Shown here: piece after piece, positions 36,201-51,200 of the stretch
Position numbering within the stretch: the stretch's first letter is position 1
Layout of the letters: each line of letters begins with the position of its first letter
Origin: Patiria miniata
Lineage: Eukaryota > Echinodermata > Asteroidea > Valvatida > Asterinidae
DNA length: 64,000 nucleotides
Direction: 5' to 3'
Assembly (NCBI RefSeq): GCF_015706575.1
Contig: NW_024037072.1
Location: forward strand, 15,005,162-15,069,161
Notes under the pieces: generated by a model
Told to the model about the DNA's origin: nothing
The model's database searches: none
Seen by the model: only the letters and a program-made list of their open reading frames with translations
Translations under genes and position numbers: made by a program

Positions 36201-39200
36201 TGAATCTGAGAATTTGTACTTGGGTCTCTCCCATTTTTAATTTATCAGTGGTGGTTGTAATTTTTTACAGGAAAGCGTGAGAATCTTTGGCAAAATGACT
36301 CTGTGTAGAGTCATTTTTAAAGCCACTTATTTGACTTTGCTTGTGGTACAAGTTCTTTGCAGATTTTAATAAAAAAATGTAGCTATTACCAAAAAGGATG
36401 TAGTTTGGAATAAGAAATCCGAAACTTTTGATCTTGAACTTCAGGTCAAAGTGTGTTGCCACCAATAGAAATCAATGCCTTGGAGGTCCAACCAGGAGTC
36501 CTGCTCCGATTGGCTGCAGAGACGTCACCTGACTTGTTTGCCACAGCGGCAAAGCGAGGTGACAGTGTCACAGCCAGTGGTCATCTTGTCTCTTTGGTGG
36601 CCAAGGAGGGCCCTAGCAACACCCCCCTGGCATTGCTTAGCAACCACATGGAGACGGCTCTGAATGTTCTGGCTGTTGAGTCTGAGGGAGAGGAGATGAA
36701 ACACTGCGCTGTGATTGGTTTTGTGCGGGACTGCCTACTGGCTGTGCCTCTCCTCATTGGACAGACAGTTGTTAGGCAGGTCTGTAGGGACGTTGTGTCC
36801 CAGATTGTGAAATTTTTTAAAAGTTTTGCTTTGAGAGATGTAAATTTGTCCATAAGATTTTATCACTTACCAACCCCTTGAAAAAACATTCACAGGGTTG
36901 AACTGAAATGGGTCTTTAACCTTCCATCTTGTTACTAGGGCAGATTTTTACCACTTGACCACAATTTCCTTGAGAAACGGCAAAAACTTAATGAAAATAT
37001 TTTTGAGTATTTTCAAATTTACAGATTGACCCTACTGTTTTTGTCACTGCAGGTCATCTTAAATCCCCTGACAACCGTCATTGGGTCAGAGGTCAAATCA
37101 AGACAGTTGATTCTCAAGGCCTGCCGCACTACCACCCAGAGGACAAAAATCCAGAGGCTGGGGCTCCTGCTAGGCATCAGCCAATGGAAAAACAGCTTCA
37201 CAGAGGAAAGGATGCCCCGGAAGATGGATAAGGAGGAAGACTATGAAGAGGACTTCTTCGGAAATGATGAAGAGTTTGACTTCAGTAACTTGCTTGGGAT
37301 TCACAAAGCTCCAAAAACTACCAAGGTGACAATTTTATCAATATATCTGAATTCTTTCTGGTAATAAATAAAACAGTTCCTCAATGTTGCATCTGAATTG
37401 AGCAATATCATAGCTTTTTGTAAAAAATAAAAGCAACATGATTCCGAAATTAAGCAAGTTTATCCTATTTGTGAGTCTGGGCTTTTGATATCTTTTGTAG
37501 AGCTTCTTGAAGAAAAGTCAAGTCAAGTCACAAGCATTCAGATTAATTGTGATAGTCGTTGTTCACCCTCAGTTGTGACTTGACTTGCGATCTTACCTGT
37601 GAATTGACTCATGATTAGTCAATTTCACAAGCTTTGATAAGAGGCAACAAATCTCGCAAATTGTCCACAGGCAGCAGAAAGTCCTTCAACCGCAGAGGTC
37701 AGTCCTATTGACACACCATCCCTTCAAGATACTGAAGAGCTTTCCCAGACATCACTGGAGAGGGGAGATGTCCAAGACAACCTTGAAGGGGAGGAGACGA
37801 TCGAGCAATTTGAAGATGAATTTGGCAACCTCATTGAAGCAAGTTGTGAAGGTGATGAAGAAAATATGGAAGTTCAAGAGGACATATATGAAAGTAAGAA
37901 AATCTGACGTTTAGTTGTTTCTCTGCTATTGTGGATTTTTGAAGTAATTTTTTATTAAAAAAATTAGTTGTTTGTTAAGAAAAAGGCTGTGTCAAGATTT
38001 GTCATCGTGATCCCAGTCAGAGGCCGCCCAGTCTCAAATGAAATTAAAGTTATTCAAATGATCATTGACAAAGACATTTCTTTGTTGTCATCCCCTGTTA
38101 CTTGATACCCAGCTTGTGATTAACTCATGATTTATTGGTTTGACTTGATGTTCACTCGAGAATTGTCCTTGCAACATTGATGTTTTAGAAACTAGCTCAG
38201 ACATTTTGTCTCATAGTGTTTGTCCCAAGCCTCTATTCTTCTTTTAGCGTTGGGGCGTTTTGCAGAAGAGTTGAAAAATATTCATTTGAACAAAAGAAAT
38301 GTGTAAAATAAAAAGGGACTGAAACAAAGTGGGTTCATGAATCTTTTTTTTTTCTTAAAGTGGTAAAAAAGTTCAAAGATTGAATTTGATTATTTCATTC
38401 CCACTAGAAGGAGAAGGTAGTGCCGATGATTTTCCAGCAGGAGAAGAAATTTCCCCTTGGGATGAGAATTTGGATGATTTTTTTAAAGAAAAAATCAAAA
38501 TCAAATCTAACTATTTTATTTCTGCTAAGGAGAAGGTGATGCTGATGATTCTCAGGCAGTGGGCACAGGAGAGGACACCTCCTCCCTTGACGAGTGTTTG
38601 GATGCAGATGCTCAGCCTCTAAACAAAGAAACAATCCAGACTGAGGATGAAACGGAACCAGAGCCCAACCTGACACCATTCCAGCGCGACGTGCTGGACT
38701 GCCGGGCAGTGATCCACAGCATCTGCCGTGATGAGTTTGGCGTGGGGATGGAGCTGGATGAGCAGACCAAAGGACTGATGGACCGGCAGCAGGAACGCAT
38801 CGGCCGCAGCCTCAAACGACTCTCTGAGGAGCTGTACAGCAAGGACACCCACTTTGTCCTGGAGCTGATCCAGAACGCCGACGACAATGAATATGAGGCA
38901 GGGGTGGAGCCTTCCTTAGTATTCCTGGTGGACAGGTCAGTAGCAGTGGCAAGATAATACTATTTCAAGATATGGCACATATCAAGATACAGAGGTTGCA
39001 ATACAATATACGTCTTTAAAATTGTTAATTGATTTCGGGTATTTAAACATCATATGAATTCCTCAAAAGTGCCCGTGTCACTTTACCTCACAAGCCCAAA
39101 GAAACCTGTAGAGACAATGAAGAAATGTGCAATTTTAGAAGTGCAAGGAAAAACTTAAACTAATATTCTTGGGAATTCCCATGGAATCGTGCAGAGAATG

Positions 39201-42200
39201 AAAACCCAATACACATTTCGGCTTGGGCGGGATCCGAACCTGGGCTATTAGAGGTGGAAGGCAAAGAAGTAAATCCCCATTACTCATGATATGTATCACA
39301 TGAATGAGTTCTCAGATTTTTGTCTGAAATCTTTCCTTTTGAAGGTATATTTTATACAGTTAATTTCTTGTTCAGAATTACAGATTTGTACTTCTGGTTA
39401 CTGAATTAAAGTCTTTGCCTACAACATTCAACACCAGTGCACAACAGTGATGCCTTGGCATTCTTGTATCATGCCTATTGATACCTCTGTTTGTATCCCC
39501 TGCAGGTCTGAGGTGACTGTCTTGAACAACGAGGTTGGTTTCTCAGAGAGCAACATCCGGGCTCTCTGTGATGTCGGGAGGAGCACCAAAGGAAAACACA
39601 AGCGAGGATACATCGGTAAACGCCACTGAATATTAGACGTAAATATACGAATGCAAAGTTGTGACATCATGGTACATGCTGAAAACTTTTGACCGTTCTG
39701 GTCCTTTTCAATTCACCATTCAGGTCACAAGGGCATCGGATTCAAATCAGTGTTCAGAGTGACCGACAAACCTGAGATCACGTCCAAGGGCTATCATGTG
39801 TGCTTCGATCAGAGTTCCGATCAGATGGGTTACATCTTGCCCACCTGGGTAGGGCCTGAAGAGATCCAGGATGTTGCCCAGATGGAGGAACCTACCAAAC
39901 CGTAAGAGCTTAATTCAATTCTTGCTAATAGACTGATGCATTAAGACTGCCCGTGATTTATTTGACCACCAAGATCACGTATCCTGCCATAGTCGTGAGG
40001 CCGAGTTGCAGTCGAGAAACTTGTGAATTTCATGAATATTCATCATATCTGCATGAGCTCATGAATATTTAATTCAATAGCTGGACCACCCGGATCACCC
40101 TGCCGTTGAAGGGAGACTTCCAGCGAACCACCAGCCTGGTCAACAAGTTTGAGGATGTCCAGCCTTCCCTACTGCTGTTCCTGAACAGACTACGATCAAT
40201 TGTCATCGTTAACCAGGTTCGGTTTATGATTGATAACCCTCTCAGTTCAATTTTACATTACACGTAGTGGAGCACCAAACCGTTCCGTGTACCTCATGCT
40301 TTGAGTATGCACGTGAAAGGGTGCCTGGATGTTCGGGGAAAGTCAAAGAAAATCCCCCACCCTTGCCACCTTTGCCCGCTTTGAGAAATGTACCAGCAGC
40401 ACTCTCAGCAAACTACATGGGCATGAGCCCTTCATAATTTTTGATGCAGGAGACCCCTAAAGTCAAGTCTCCCTGAATAGTTATGAACTCTCGCGTTCAT
40501 TTTATGGGGCATTTGCTCTCAGAATACACCTAGACTCTTCAATTTGTTTTATAATTTTAGTATTTGTGTTGATTTTTTTTTTCTTCAAATTCCGAGATTT
40601 TAAGATTTTAAATGTGCCTGGTTTCAACTGGGATTTTTTTTTATTGCAAGCAGCAATTTTCTCTTTAGTTGTCACTTTAGTTTCGCACACAATTTTAGAA
40701 CAATATCCAGGTGACAATGGAGAACCAACTGTGCATATCCTTTGGGGTAAATGGCCAGGGGAAAAAAGTATGATCTAAATATGAACAATTTTCCAAGTAG
40801 GACAAATGGGGGTTTTTCTGAATCTTGCCAGCTGAAAAAGATGGTGATAGGTTCTTAGATTATTTGGCATCTCTCCAAAAAAATTGTAACTGGAAATTGC
40901 TGCAACTACAAGTCAAGTGAGCAAATTTGCCTCACTTGTTCATGTGCACGTGAAAATTTCCTTCGTTATGATGTAAATTGGCAGGAAGAGAACACGACAA
41001 GCCATATGAGCAGAAGAGATAAAGGAGGCAACGTTGTGGAGATCCGCCACTCCAAAAACACTGACAACTGGCTGCTCATCAAGAAATGCTTGGATGCTAC
41101 TAAGGTACTGCACAACATTTATTCTCCTGTGACTCGGGTGGGATTCGGGGTAGCTTTCCAGTGCTTGACCGATAAAGTTGAACGGGCTGCAGTCACTTTC
41201 CTTCGTTCAACTGATAACAAATTTTATGTCAATGTACAAGTATTATAATGTAAACTGACACTTATCTACAGTTCTATGTATATTTCTTTGGTTGGGTAAT
41301 CAGAACAAGAATATGCATTTGAGAATAAGACAATTTCATGTGACAATTGTAATTGCCAAGTCTATTGAGGTTCTGGTCAGCATAGTCTTAGATTGAGGCT
41401 GGCTCCTTAAAGTCTTGAAGAAAATTTGTGATGACAACAAAATAAAACCCATGATTTCACCATTTTTATTTGTTTATATATTTGTCACACAGTTACAGCG
41501 AGTGGGCATTGAGTCGACAGAGTTGGGTCTAGCCTTCCCTCTGTCTGACGGCATGTCCAGCGAGCAGAACGTCTTTGCTTTCTTACCACTGAGGAGCTAC
41601 GGTTTCCACTTCATCATTCAAGGTAAGATGAACCCAGGAATTTCTGCTGTGCCTCTGGTGCATTTACTGCGCCATCTTATCCATAAACAGTTTGTGTTCC
41701 GAGGAATGCTGTGATGAAGTATTTTCCTTAATCTTCTTCCGTTGTACTCCCTCATCGTTCCTTTCCAGGATACTTCATTCTCTCTTGTCTTGTTTGAAAT
41801 AAAATGTTTGTTTGTGATTGGCCAATTTTATGAACCAAAAGTTTTATATTGTTTATCGCCAGTCCATACTCAATATTTTGTATGTCAGGTGACTTTGACA
41901 TCCCATCATCTCGGGAGGACGTGGATGCTGACTCTGCCTGGAACCAGTGGCTCCTGCGGGAGATTGCGCCACTCTTCATCAATGCCCTGGAAACCTTCAA
42001 GGTCAGCAGATGTTTATTAAATCTGTTCCCTTCAAATGCAGCCAGTCCCTTAAAAAAAAATGGTCAAGTCTCCACAGCAGTAGGGGACAATATCATTGAG
42101 ATCAATAAAATGCGGTCTAAGGTCCTTTGGCACTCAGACCCAAAATTCTGAGCATATTCATGCAAATATGTGTGCACGTACTATAAGTTCAAGCTAGTGC

Positions 42201-45200
42201 ATTCTTGAGGTATGCCCAGGTTTGTGTGCCCAGGTTGGTTTGACCAGAGTATGCAAATATCAGAGAAATACTGAGCTGTAGCTGTGTGACGTACTATGAA
42301 ACTGGGAAACCAGATTTGTTTGACCTCCCCAACTACAGAATTTGGAGAAGAAAATAAAAGCTTAGAATTGTTTGAAACTGTGATTTCTCCTACCGCACTG
42401 TAAATTGGACCCTATAGTTTGGCCTTTAGATAAGTTGCAGCTAAATTGGATTTTTTTTTTTTTAAATTATGAATTTTTATCAATTATGATTTTTTATTGC
42501 GAACTGCTTAAAGATTGAAGTGTTGTGAAATATCCCATTCTTTTTTAGGCACATTACCATGGCGATCCCGTCCATGCTGTCTGCCAATTCCTCAAGTTCG
42601 TTCCTATGGAGAGTCAGATTCTGACGGACTTCTTCCGGAAGGTGGCCACCAACATCCACCAGAGAATGAAGGCCACACCCTGTATGCCGGTACTCACTGG
42701 CCAAGGAGAAGGCAAGTTTGCTGTATATATAGACTAATTCTGCAATGGCCATTTTCTCAGGTGGCACCAGGCAGGCTTGCGTCAGTCGTGCTCAGGTAAT
42801 ACGCACGCACTTCGGGCTCCTTTGACCAATAGGGTTACAAAAATGCATGCGGGCGCCTTGTCTTTATGAACATGTGTGCCATGTGAAGTGGTTCCACCTC
42901 AAAAATGGCTTCTAATTTTGTTCGCCGAATTAGTCTATAGATGTGCATGGCCTAAATAGACTGCGCACTGTAGGCTAAAAACGAACAAGTTTGATGAAGG
43001 ACCATTAGACAACTAGTGGTTTATTTTCATGTCTTAGCTAATACCCCGTGTATCAAGGGCAGAGTGCGTGACCTAAAAAGCCACTGTTCGAGCATGAGCA
43101 AGCTTGTTCAAGATTTATACTTCTATTACCAACTGTGCATCAAATGCATGCTAGTCAATGATTGCTATTTGATTAGTCTAGTTGGACAAGCCTACAGAGG
43201 TTGGTTGCGTGGCCGGTTACCAATGGCCACACACATCTACCGCAGGAAGCCAGGACCAAGAAGTTCTACAAATGTACATTATAATTATAATTGCACATTA
43301 TTGGATAGGAAAAAAAACATGAAATTCCAGTTACGAGTTGAATGTATTTTATTTTTCCTTCAGATGATGTTTGTTGGAAGTTGCCATCAGAGACCCTCAT
43401 GTGTCCAGACCGTAGCGTCCGGGAGTTGGTCTGTGAGTTGGTTCCAGAGGGCACTTTACGAGCGCATCTGAGCTGCTCCTACCTGCATCCGCACGTGGCG
43501 AGCTCTGTCAGCGAGGTGTTGCTCAAGAGTCTGGGAGTCAAGGTGCTACAGATGGGGGAGCTGATGAACATCCTGAGCAGTGTGGCACGGGCAGCTAAAC
43601 AGACAGGTATAGTGGCCTAACTGGAGGGGGAGCCCCATTTCATGGCCTTTAACCTCACCCCTCTGATGCCCCCCTCCCCCTCCCACCTTCTCTGAATTTG
43701 AAGACTGATCAGATAGAATTGCATCAGGGAGATGTAGACTCAGTGTTGTCCGAGGGTTTGCAAGCAAAACATTGACAAGCTTACTTGGGTGGGACTCGAA
43801 CCCATGACCTCCTACTAACTAGTGCAGACTTATTAAGATGTCAATCTGAGTGATATCCCAAAACAAAGAGTATATAGGAAAGAATAATGAAAGAGTGTGT
43901 TCTTTCCATAGAGCTATATTAAATTACTAGAGCGCTAACTCGCCATTCTGTGCGCGGAGACGCTTTGAAGCCGTCCTGGGCTCATACATTTTGAATTCGT
44001 GTGCGTGTTTGTAGAACATAATGAAATGAGATGGATTGAATTTTGGAAGTGTACTCTACATGCAACGCGCAAGTAGAACATACGCAAACAACTTAAGCGC
44101 GTCATTGATGGTTCAAAAACCTGACGGCAAAAAGCATATGCAGCGAATACGCGCACGCGTTGCGCTGTTTGCGTAGAGCAAAATGACATGCTCATTTGCT
44201 GATCGTGTGTTTCGTTTTTGGGGTGTATTGGCTTCGACAACGCACCGGTATGGAATACAAACTCAGATATGCAAATAGCCATACAAAAGCCGTACAAATT
44301 TTCTAGGTCTCCATAGGTTTGTGCACAAACATGGATGCGCCCAGCAGGCATTACTTTGTACACGAAGTTAGCGCACTTGTAATTTAATATAGCTCTATGG
44401 TTCTTTCTAATAAAAGTAGTGGTGGTATGACTTTTGTTTATTCCAGTCACATAATGTGGAACTATGGGTATTGCTTGCTGTTACAGAGGAACCGTTGTCT
44501 CCTAAAACCGTGGCACAATGGCTGACCTGTATCTATCGCAGCCGCGACAAGTATGACGTATCCCAGGGAACACTGGACCAGCTACGATCCATTCCCATGA
44601 TTCCACTGTCATCGGGACAGGTCGTCACCATGGAGGAGGGCAGCGTGTTCTTCCCTATCAGTGAGGAAGACAGGACCAACCAATCACAAGGCCAGATTCC
44701 ATCAGGTGATTTCTTCTTTGACTAATAAGGCGGATGCTGAGATGTTGGATCCACTAAAATTAAAGTTCCGAATAAAAAAAGCCAGCAATTTCTGTGAAGA
44801 ACAAATATTTTAACTCTTGTTATATTCTTGTTTATATGCCAATCCTATTTAAATGCTAAATTTTCTTGGGAAATTTTGAGTTCAGTTGATGGAGCAATTG
44901 TGAGCAATTCAAACCACAGACAGAACATACCTTTGGAGGCCTACATTATGTTTTACCTTGATTGCATCTTGTGACAATGACATTATGCACTGAACCTGAG
45001 ACCAATGAGCCTGAGCTCAAATTGAGACACGCTTGGTTTATGCAAGTTCAGATAAAAATTGATTGTGTGCATTTGAGGGAATACGTGCTAAGGAACCAGT
45101 GCTTGCAGATTGTGTCTTTCCCAGTAGACTGATTCGGCGACCAAGAATAGCCATTTTATAGGTAGAACCAGGCTCGCACTCAGGTAGTATGCAAGCACTT

Positions 45201-48200
45201 CGTGCTTCTTTGAGCAATGGGCCTCTTTCAAATGACGTCGATTCCTACAGATTAATTGTCACGACGTGTCAGCAGTGGCGTAGCCAGGAATTTTTCAGTG
45301 GGGGGGGCGCTGGGGGGGGGGCTGGAACATTTCATGGGGGGGCGTCATGTAGATCAATGATAATTTTTTGAGAAACTCAAAATCTCAGTGGGTGGGCGAC
45401 TGGGGGGGGGGGGGACAAGGTTTCATGGGGGGGCTGTTGCCCCCCCCCAGGTCCCCCCCTCCCCTCCGTGGCTATGCCACTGCGTGTTGGCATTTTGGGC
45501 GTCACATTTTGAGCAACATGCGCAGCGGCGGCGGAACGGGTTTGAAACTGGGGGGGCAGCATCTAAAAGGGGCACTTGCAACTTGCAACTTGCAAACCCG
45601 TGCTGAAATGTCACCACGTTTTGTTCACCGGACACTTGGCCTCTTTAAAATCAAATAGTGGGGGAAGGGGGGGGGGGGGGGGGGCTTGTACCATCTTCCA
45701 ACATAGGGGGTGCTCTTCAAAACCAATGATTATATGCTAAACATACATTATGTGCCCATTTTCAGGGCGTCTTGTATGGGTTTTGGGACCTGGCTTTCAT
45801 ATTCCTCGTTTATATCAAAAATATCTCTACCATTATTGGGAAATGGTTACTTCTAAGAAATACTAAGATACTTTAAGGGCATTTTTTATTTATCTCGAGG
45901 GGGCACATTTATGGCCGCCAAAGGGGCACTTGGGAAAATCTGGGGGGGCAAACGCCCCCCCAGCCCCCCCGGCTCCGACGCCCCTGAACATGCGCACATG
46001 TCATGTTTAGAACATTTTGCACACTGCGCGCACAGGCACCTGATGGCATTGAACATGAGTTGTAACTTTCCTACAAAGGTGGCAGTCTATGAGTTATGAG
46101 AGGGGTCTATAGGGTTACCAAAATGCCTTGGTTTTAAGAACACATGCGGCGTCTAATTTTGCTCTCCAAATTAGTCTTTGGAGCTCTTGAGTGGTGATGA
46201 AGCACAATCTACTCTTGCACATATGACATGTTAAATAATAATCATCAATGCAATATTTTTGGTTTTGTCCAGTAGCTCACAGCCAGCCCTTACAGGCCTT
46301 AGAGGAGGACATGTGTACTTTAGACAGCCGAGTCCTGACCAGCCTGGACAGCGTGGCCAACTCCCAGGTGGTCCAGCTGCTTGAGGAGCTAGGAGTCCTT
46401 CGCATCAGTCCTAGAGATGTGATTGGCCACCACATACTGCCGGTCATCCAATCCGATCAGTGGAAGGTAGATTTTTGATTTGATTTAATATTGAAAACAA
46501 CTCTCAAGGTGAAAATGAAATGGCTACTTTTGAGAAGATTAGAAAGCATGCGCCAACTTTTCTCCTGGCAAATATTTTTGTAATTATCTAATGATTAAAA
46601 CACTTTCAGAAGAAGTGAGACAACTAAATAAGAGGGAGATACTTGCATAGAAGGAATTTGGCCAGAGGACCAATGCGAGCGCGGAGCGCGAAGCACTTAT
46701 GGCGTGGGGTCCGGGGCCCGCTTAAGGGCCCCTGGAAATTTTGGATCGTAGATGCTCTGTGGTGCAATCTGAGGCGTTTCCTGGCCACTTTCCCCTGGTT
46801 TTTTTAGCAGAAGTTTTTAAAATTATGAGGGGATATTTTGTTTCATTTGTTTCAAATACATATAGGCCTATATACTCTTGCTCCTATGAAGTGTCTTCTG
46901 TATTCAAAGCTTAAAGTTGAGGGCATGCACATAATTTGTAATTGTTCCGCGCTCGGTCACATAACTCTCTTTTCCCTCCATATTTTTACATGGCAAAGGG
47001 GGGTGTTTAACAGCCAAAACACCCCCCCCCCCCCCTGCGTACGCGCCTGAGTCCGGGTGACCATTGCAAGTTAACTTCGAATGTATTCGCGCGCCGATGA
47101 CGCCTGATGCTCACGCGTGAAGATGCTATGGCTTAGGTTTGTGTACATTCAGGATAAATAAGTTGTGCGTACTTCACAAGCGCAAACCAGTACAGTACGC
47201 ACACACCGTGTCCCGTCCAAGGGGCTCTCAAAAGTGGTAAAAACGCGCCCTCTTTTGTTGGCGCACAGAGCCTACAGTGATGATATTCTGTTACTTTCAA
47301 CCCATAAACCTCCTTGTTTGGGACAAAAAGTTCGATAATTAGACCATTGCCTGAAGAAACTTGAACTTCTCACTGAATGATGGGTGATTATCACACATTT
47401 CTTCCCCAAACAAACAAATGTCCGAAACTGAAGGTTTCATTACGAGGTGTAGGTGACATGGTGACATCAGTTTTATTGTTATTCCCATTGGAACAATTCA
47501 GGACAAGTCCCGTGATGTTCTGGTTGGCTACGTAGTGTACATCAAAGAACAGCTAGCCAGGCAGCCAGATGTCTGTGACTTGGACAAGATAGCAGACTGC
47601 ATCCACGTTGTGACCAACCACGGACTGATCCAACCCAGGGAGAGACCTGTTCACTTCACTGTGACGTATGGCAACCCTGTTGACCTTAATCAAGCCCTGC
47701 CAGGTATGGTGGCAGCTGAGTAGTGATTTAGTGAATCAAAAGTCAAATCACAAGTGCTCACAAGCCAGTCAAATCAGAAGTCAACCAACAGTCAATCACA
47801 AGTCAAATTACAAGTCTGCCGCACGTCATATCACTAGTTATAGTCACCGGTCAATCACAAGTAAAGTCACAATTCAAATTACAAGTCATATCACTAAGGC
47901 CAAAAAAAAAAAGTCTCCGGTTTCTGGTATGCGCGCGCGTTGCCGTAGCCATGCGCGTCGGCAAAATGAAAAAGTTTTTTTTCAATGAAAGATGATGTCT
48001 CAAAACCGCCAAACTCACTGGTTTGACTGGAATTCTGCTACTGCACAATTTTAACGTGTTTTTAGATGGGGTTATGATCGAGAATAAGCTTTATGTGGCC
48101 TCTCTGGACTCCCATATATTTGCACTAAGTTTAGTCGGGCACCATTTGCAGTCATCAGCCGACATTTGAAGCAAAAAAGTCAGGTAAAAAAAAAAAAAAA

Positions 48201-51200
48201 GCCGCGTCGCCGCACCACTTTTTGGACAAGCTCCATACCAGAAACCGGAGACTTATTTTTTTTGGCCTAAACCATCGCAGGTCACATCACAAGTCAAATA
48301 AAACACAAGCCAGTTGCAAGTCAGATAATGAGACAATCACAAGTCAAATCACACAACTCAATCATTTGTCAAATCACAAGCCAATCACTTGTCAGTTACA
48401 AATCATTACCAGTCTATTACTAAAATCACATCAGATCACAAGTCAATCACAAGTTAACCCATCAATCAATATATTAATCACAATATATCACACTGTGTGC
48501 GAGCACCTACTCTCGCAAAGCTACATTTTTCCTATCACTTCAAAATCACAAGTCATCGCAGCTTCTGACTTGACTTGACACAGGATGACTTATGAGGATG
48601 CATGGCATCCTGGGGTTAACTTCAGGTGTTAAGAGCGAAATAGTATGAAGAGAGACAGGTAAAGTCTCGATACGCTACAGACTGTTTTACCCTAAGGATC
48701 GTCAGGCGTATGAGTATATATTACATATATATATATAATAATCACTAAATTGAGGAGTGACTTAACCAACAGTTGTCTTGTCTTTCTTGAGGCAGGCTGT
48801 GATTGGGTTCTGTTGAACAGTTGCTACATCTTCCATAATGGGCCTCATAGTCTGCAGCCCAGTGAGACTGCGTCATGGAATGCTTTCTTCAGTAAGCTAG
48901 GGGTGCTGAACTTTCTAGCTGTTGAGAACAAAGTACTGACACTGAAGGTAGAAGAACTAGTAAGTATTTCTCTCTCTCAAAAGTTGTTCTTGTTTTTATA
49001 TTGCTATCTTCTCTTATTTAGAATTTTCAGATTTAATTACACAATGGATACAAAAGTAATAAGTTTATCAAAGAAAAAACATGTTTTTTTCAGGATGGGA
49101 CACCCTGGGAAAATCTTGGCCAATTCTGGGAGAAACCAACAGATGGTGTCTACAAAATCCATGATAATGCTTGCAAAGAAATTGAAGAGTTGGTCCAAGC
49201 GAACCTGGAAATGTCTGCCATGCAAAGTCAGCGACGGTGCCTTCTTGAGATTCTTAACCAAGAATGGAACAGATACTATCCTGCTTTCATGGGGGCTGAA
49301 GTGTTTGATCAGTCTGGGACAAAACTTGCTAGCACTGAGTCCAGCTTTGCAATCTACCTGAAGACAAGCCCTTGGCTGCCTTCAACTCCGATCAGAGAGG
49401 AGAATAATGGTCAGGTGGTGTTTCGAAGGCCTGATGATATCTTCATAGATTCAGTTAGAGCACGAGAGCTCCTGGGTAATCATGTTCCTTACTTGGATGG
49501 CCCTGTCCAAGGGGATGGAGGCCCCATGTTACAGTTCATTGGATTGAAAACCATTGGAGTACTTGATGCAAACTTCATGATTTCAAAGCTGAAGTCGTGG
49601 TGCGGTGATGAGGGCCAGTCACCAGATCTTAGATCTGGAACCCCCTTCTGCACCTCCTTGAAACACATCGTCAGGGTGTACAATTACTTGGAGCAGAACT
49701 GCCTTCACAAGGAGCTCAAAGAGTTATTCAGTGATCACAGAGTTGTGTTTGTCCCTCATCAGAAGGCAATATACGAGTTCCCTGTTCCTGGCCACTTTGT
49801 CCACAAGTCTCTGGTTTACTGGCAGGATCCTTCAAGTCTCTTACGGAAGTATGCCAACTTGTCCAACCGTGCTGAGCTGTGTACACTTTACACCAAAAAC
49901 ATGGAGGACTTCTTTCTGAGACAGATCAATATTGACAGTATGCCGACCATCAAAGAATATGCCCAGGTCCTGGTGCACTGCGCTGGGGATATTACACTTC
50001 CGGACAATGCTCGTATCAAGGAAGAAGTCTTGGTGCTCTACAGCACACTGGGGCTAAAGTGTTCTGCATCAAGCTCAAGTAGACATAGCCAGTATTTGGA
50101 TCAACATGCAGCAGGGTCAGTGCAGCAGCAACCAGAACTTGAGTTAAGTTCTGTCCAGTTCTTGAAAAACATCCTAGAGGGGCAAGCAGTCTTTCCCACT
50201 TTGGGCAACAAGTGGGTGACAGCAGAGGAGAAGCCCCTGATCTGCGACAGCAATTCCAAAGACATCCAAACGCTGTTCTTGGACAAGAAGGAGGTGCATC
50301 TGTTGAATTTTGGAGATCGCAACTGTCTTGGCTGAGTTGTTGAAGGCATGCCTGGGTCAGTGAACCGACAATACGTGGATGTTTTCCTTGAGGTATGTGG
50401 CATCAAGATGCTGTCGGACTGCATCAAGGAAGAATTCATCACCGAACTCACAAAGCCATCTCCACCACTCCAGCTTTTCCTCCATGATGTCTGCCCCTAC
50501 ATCCAGCTCTACATGGGCATGCAGCGCATTGTCAAGAAGGAGTTCGAGTCCACCTATGAGAAACTATCGACCACGATGAACATCGCTGCCAGGTTGAAAG
50601 TCGTGCGCTTCATGTCAGCCAAAAAGATTGACAAGGTCTACCGTTTCACACATGACCCCAGTGTGTTTGCAGAGCAGAGCGTTGAGTGTGGACTCCAGGA
50701 GCTGACAGAGTTCTACATAGTGACAGGCATCTCCAAGAATCTGCGACAGAACAGCAATGTGAGGCGAGAGGTGGCCAAACTCTTCAGCTGCGAGAGCACT
50801 GAGGTCCAAGAAGCATTGTTCAGTTTCATTGGCAGTCTGCTCCTAGAAATGGGATCCAAGCGGGAAGAATCCGGAGAGAAAGGAATCAATGAGGGCATCT
50901 GCAAGGCCTTAGGGCTGACCTTCCCTCGAGAGGACGATAATGAACCGTGGGAGGTACCCAAACCATTCATCCCAGAGGAAGTTGGTCAGTTGATTTCTAC
51001 TCTTACTTTTGACTTATAATCTAAGCATATTGCTTTTGGGGGAGCAATAGTCTTATACCCTATCCTGGATGCATCTTGTGTTTTGGTTTTTGTGTGTGTG
51101 TAAATTTAGCGTGGCTGAGTTTTGTGTGGAGGTTTTAAAGTGAAAAAAAAAGGTTTGTCATTGAAGGATAATTAGTCTTAAAGTTTGGCATGAGGCTTTG

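Larger units (their letters stand above)
45123..46176. mobile_element. Diverged MITE hosting two hAT insertions (intron 19)
   Basis: The ends TAGACTGATTCGGCG and AATTAGTCT, and interior words such as GCCATTTT..AGGT.G.ACCAGGC and GGGTTACCAAAATGC, match the MITE at 42730-42937. Elements 45273-45482 and 45523-45986 lie inside it. Confidence 0.55.

Noticed and set aside
43935-44450. 171-codon minus-strand frame
   Set aside because: It lies inside an inverted-repeat element, has no domain motif and crosses the element edge.
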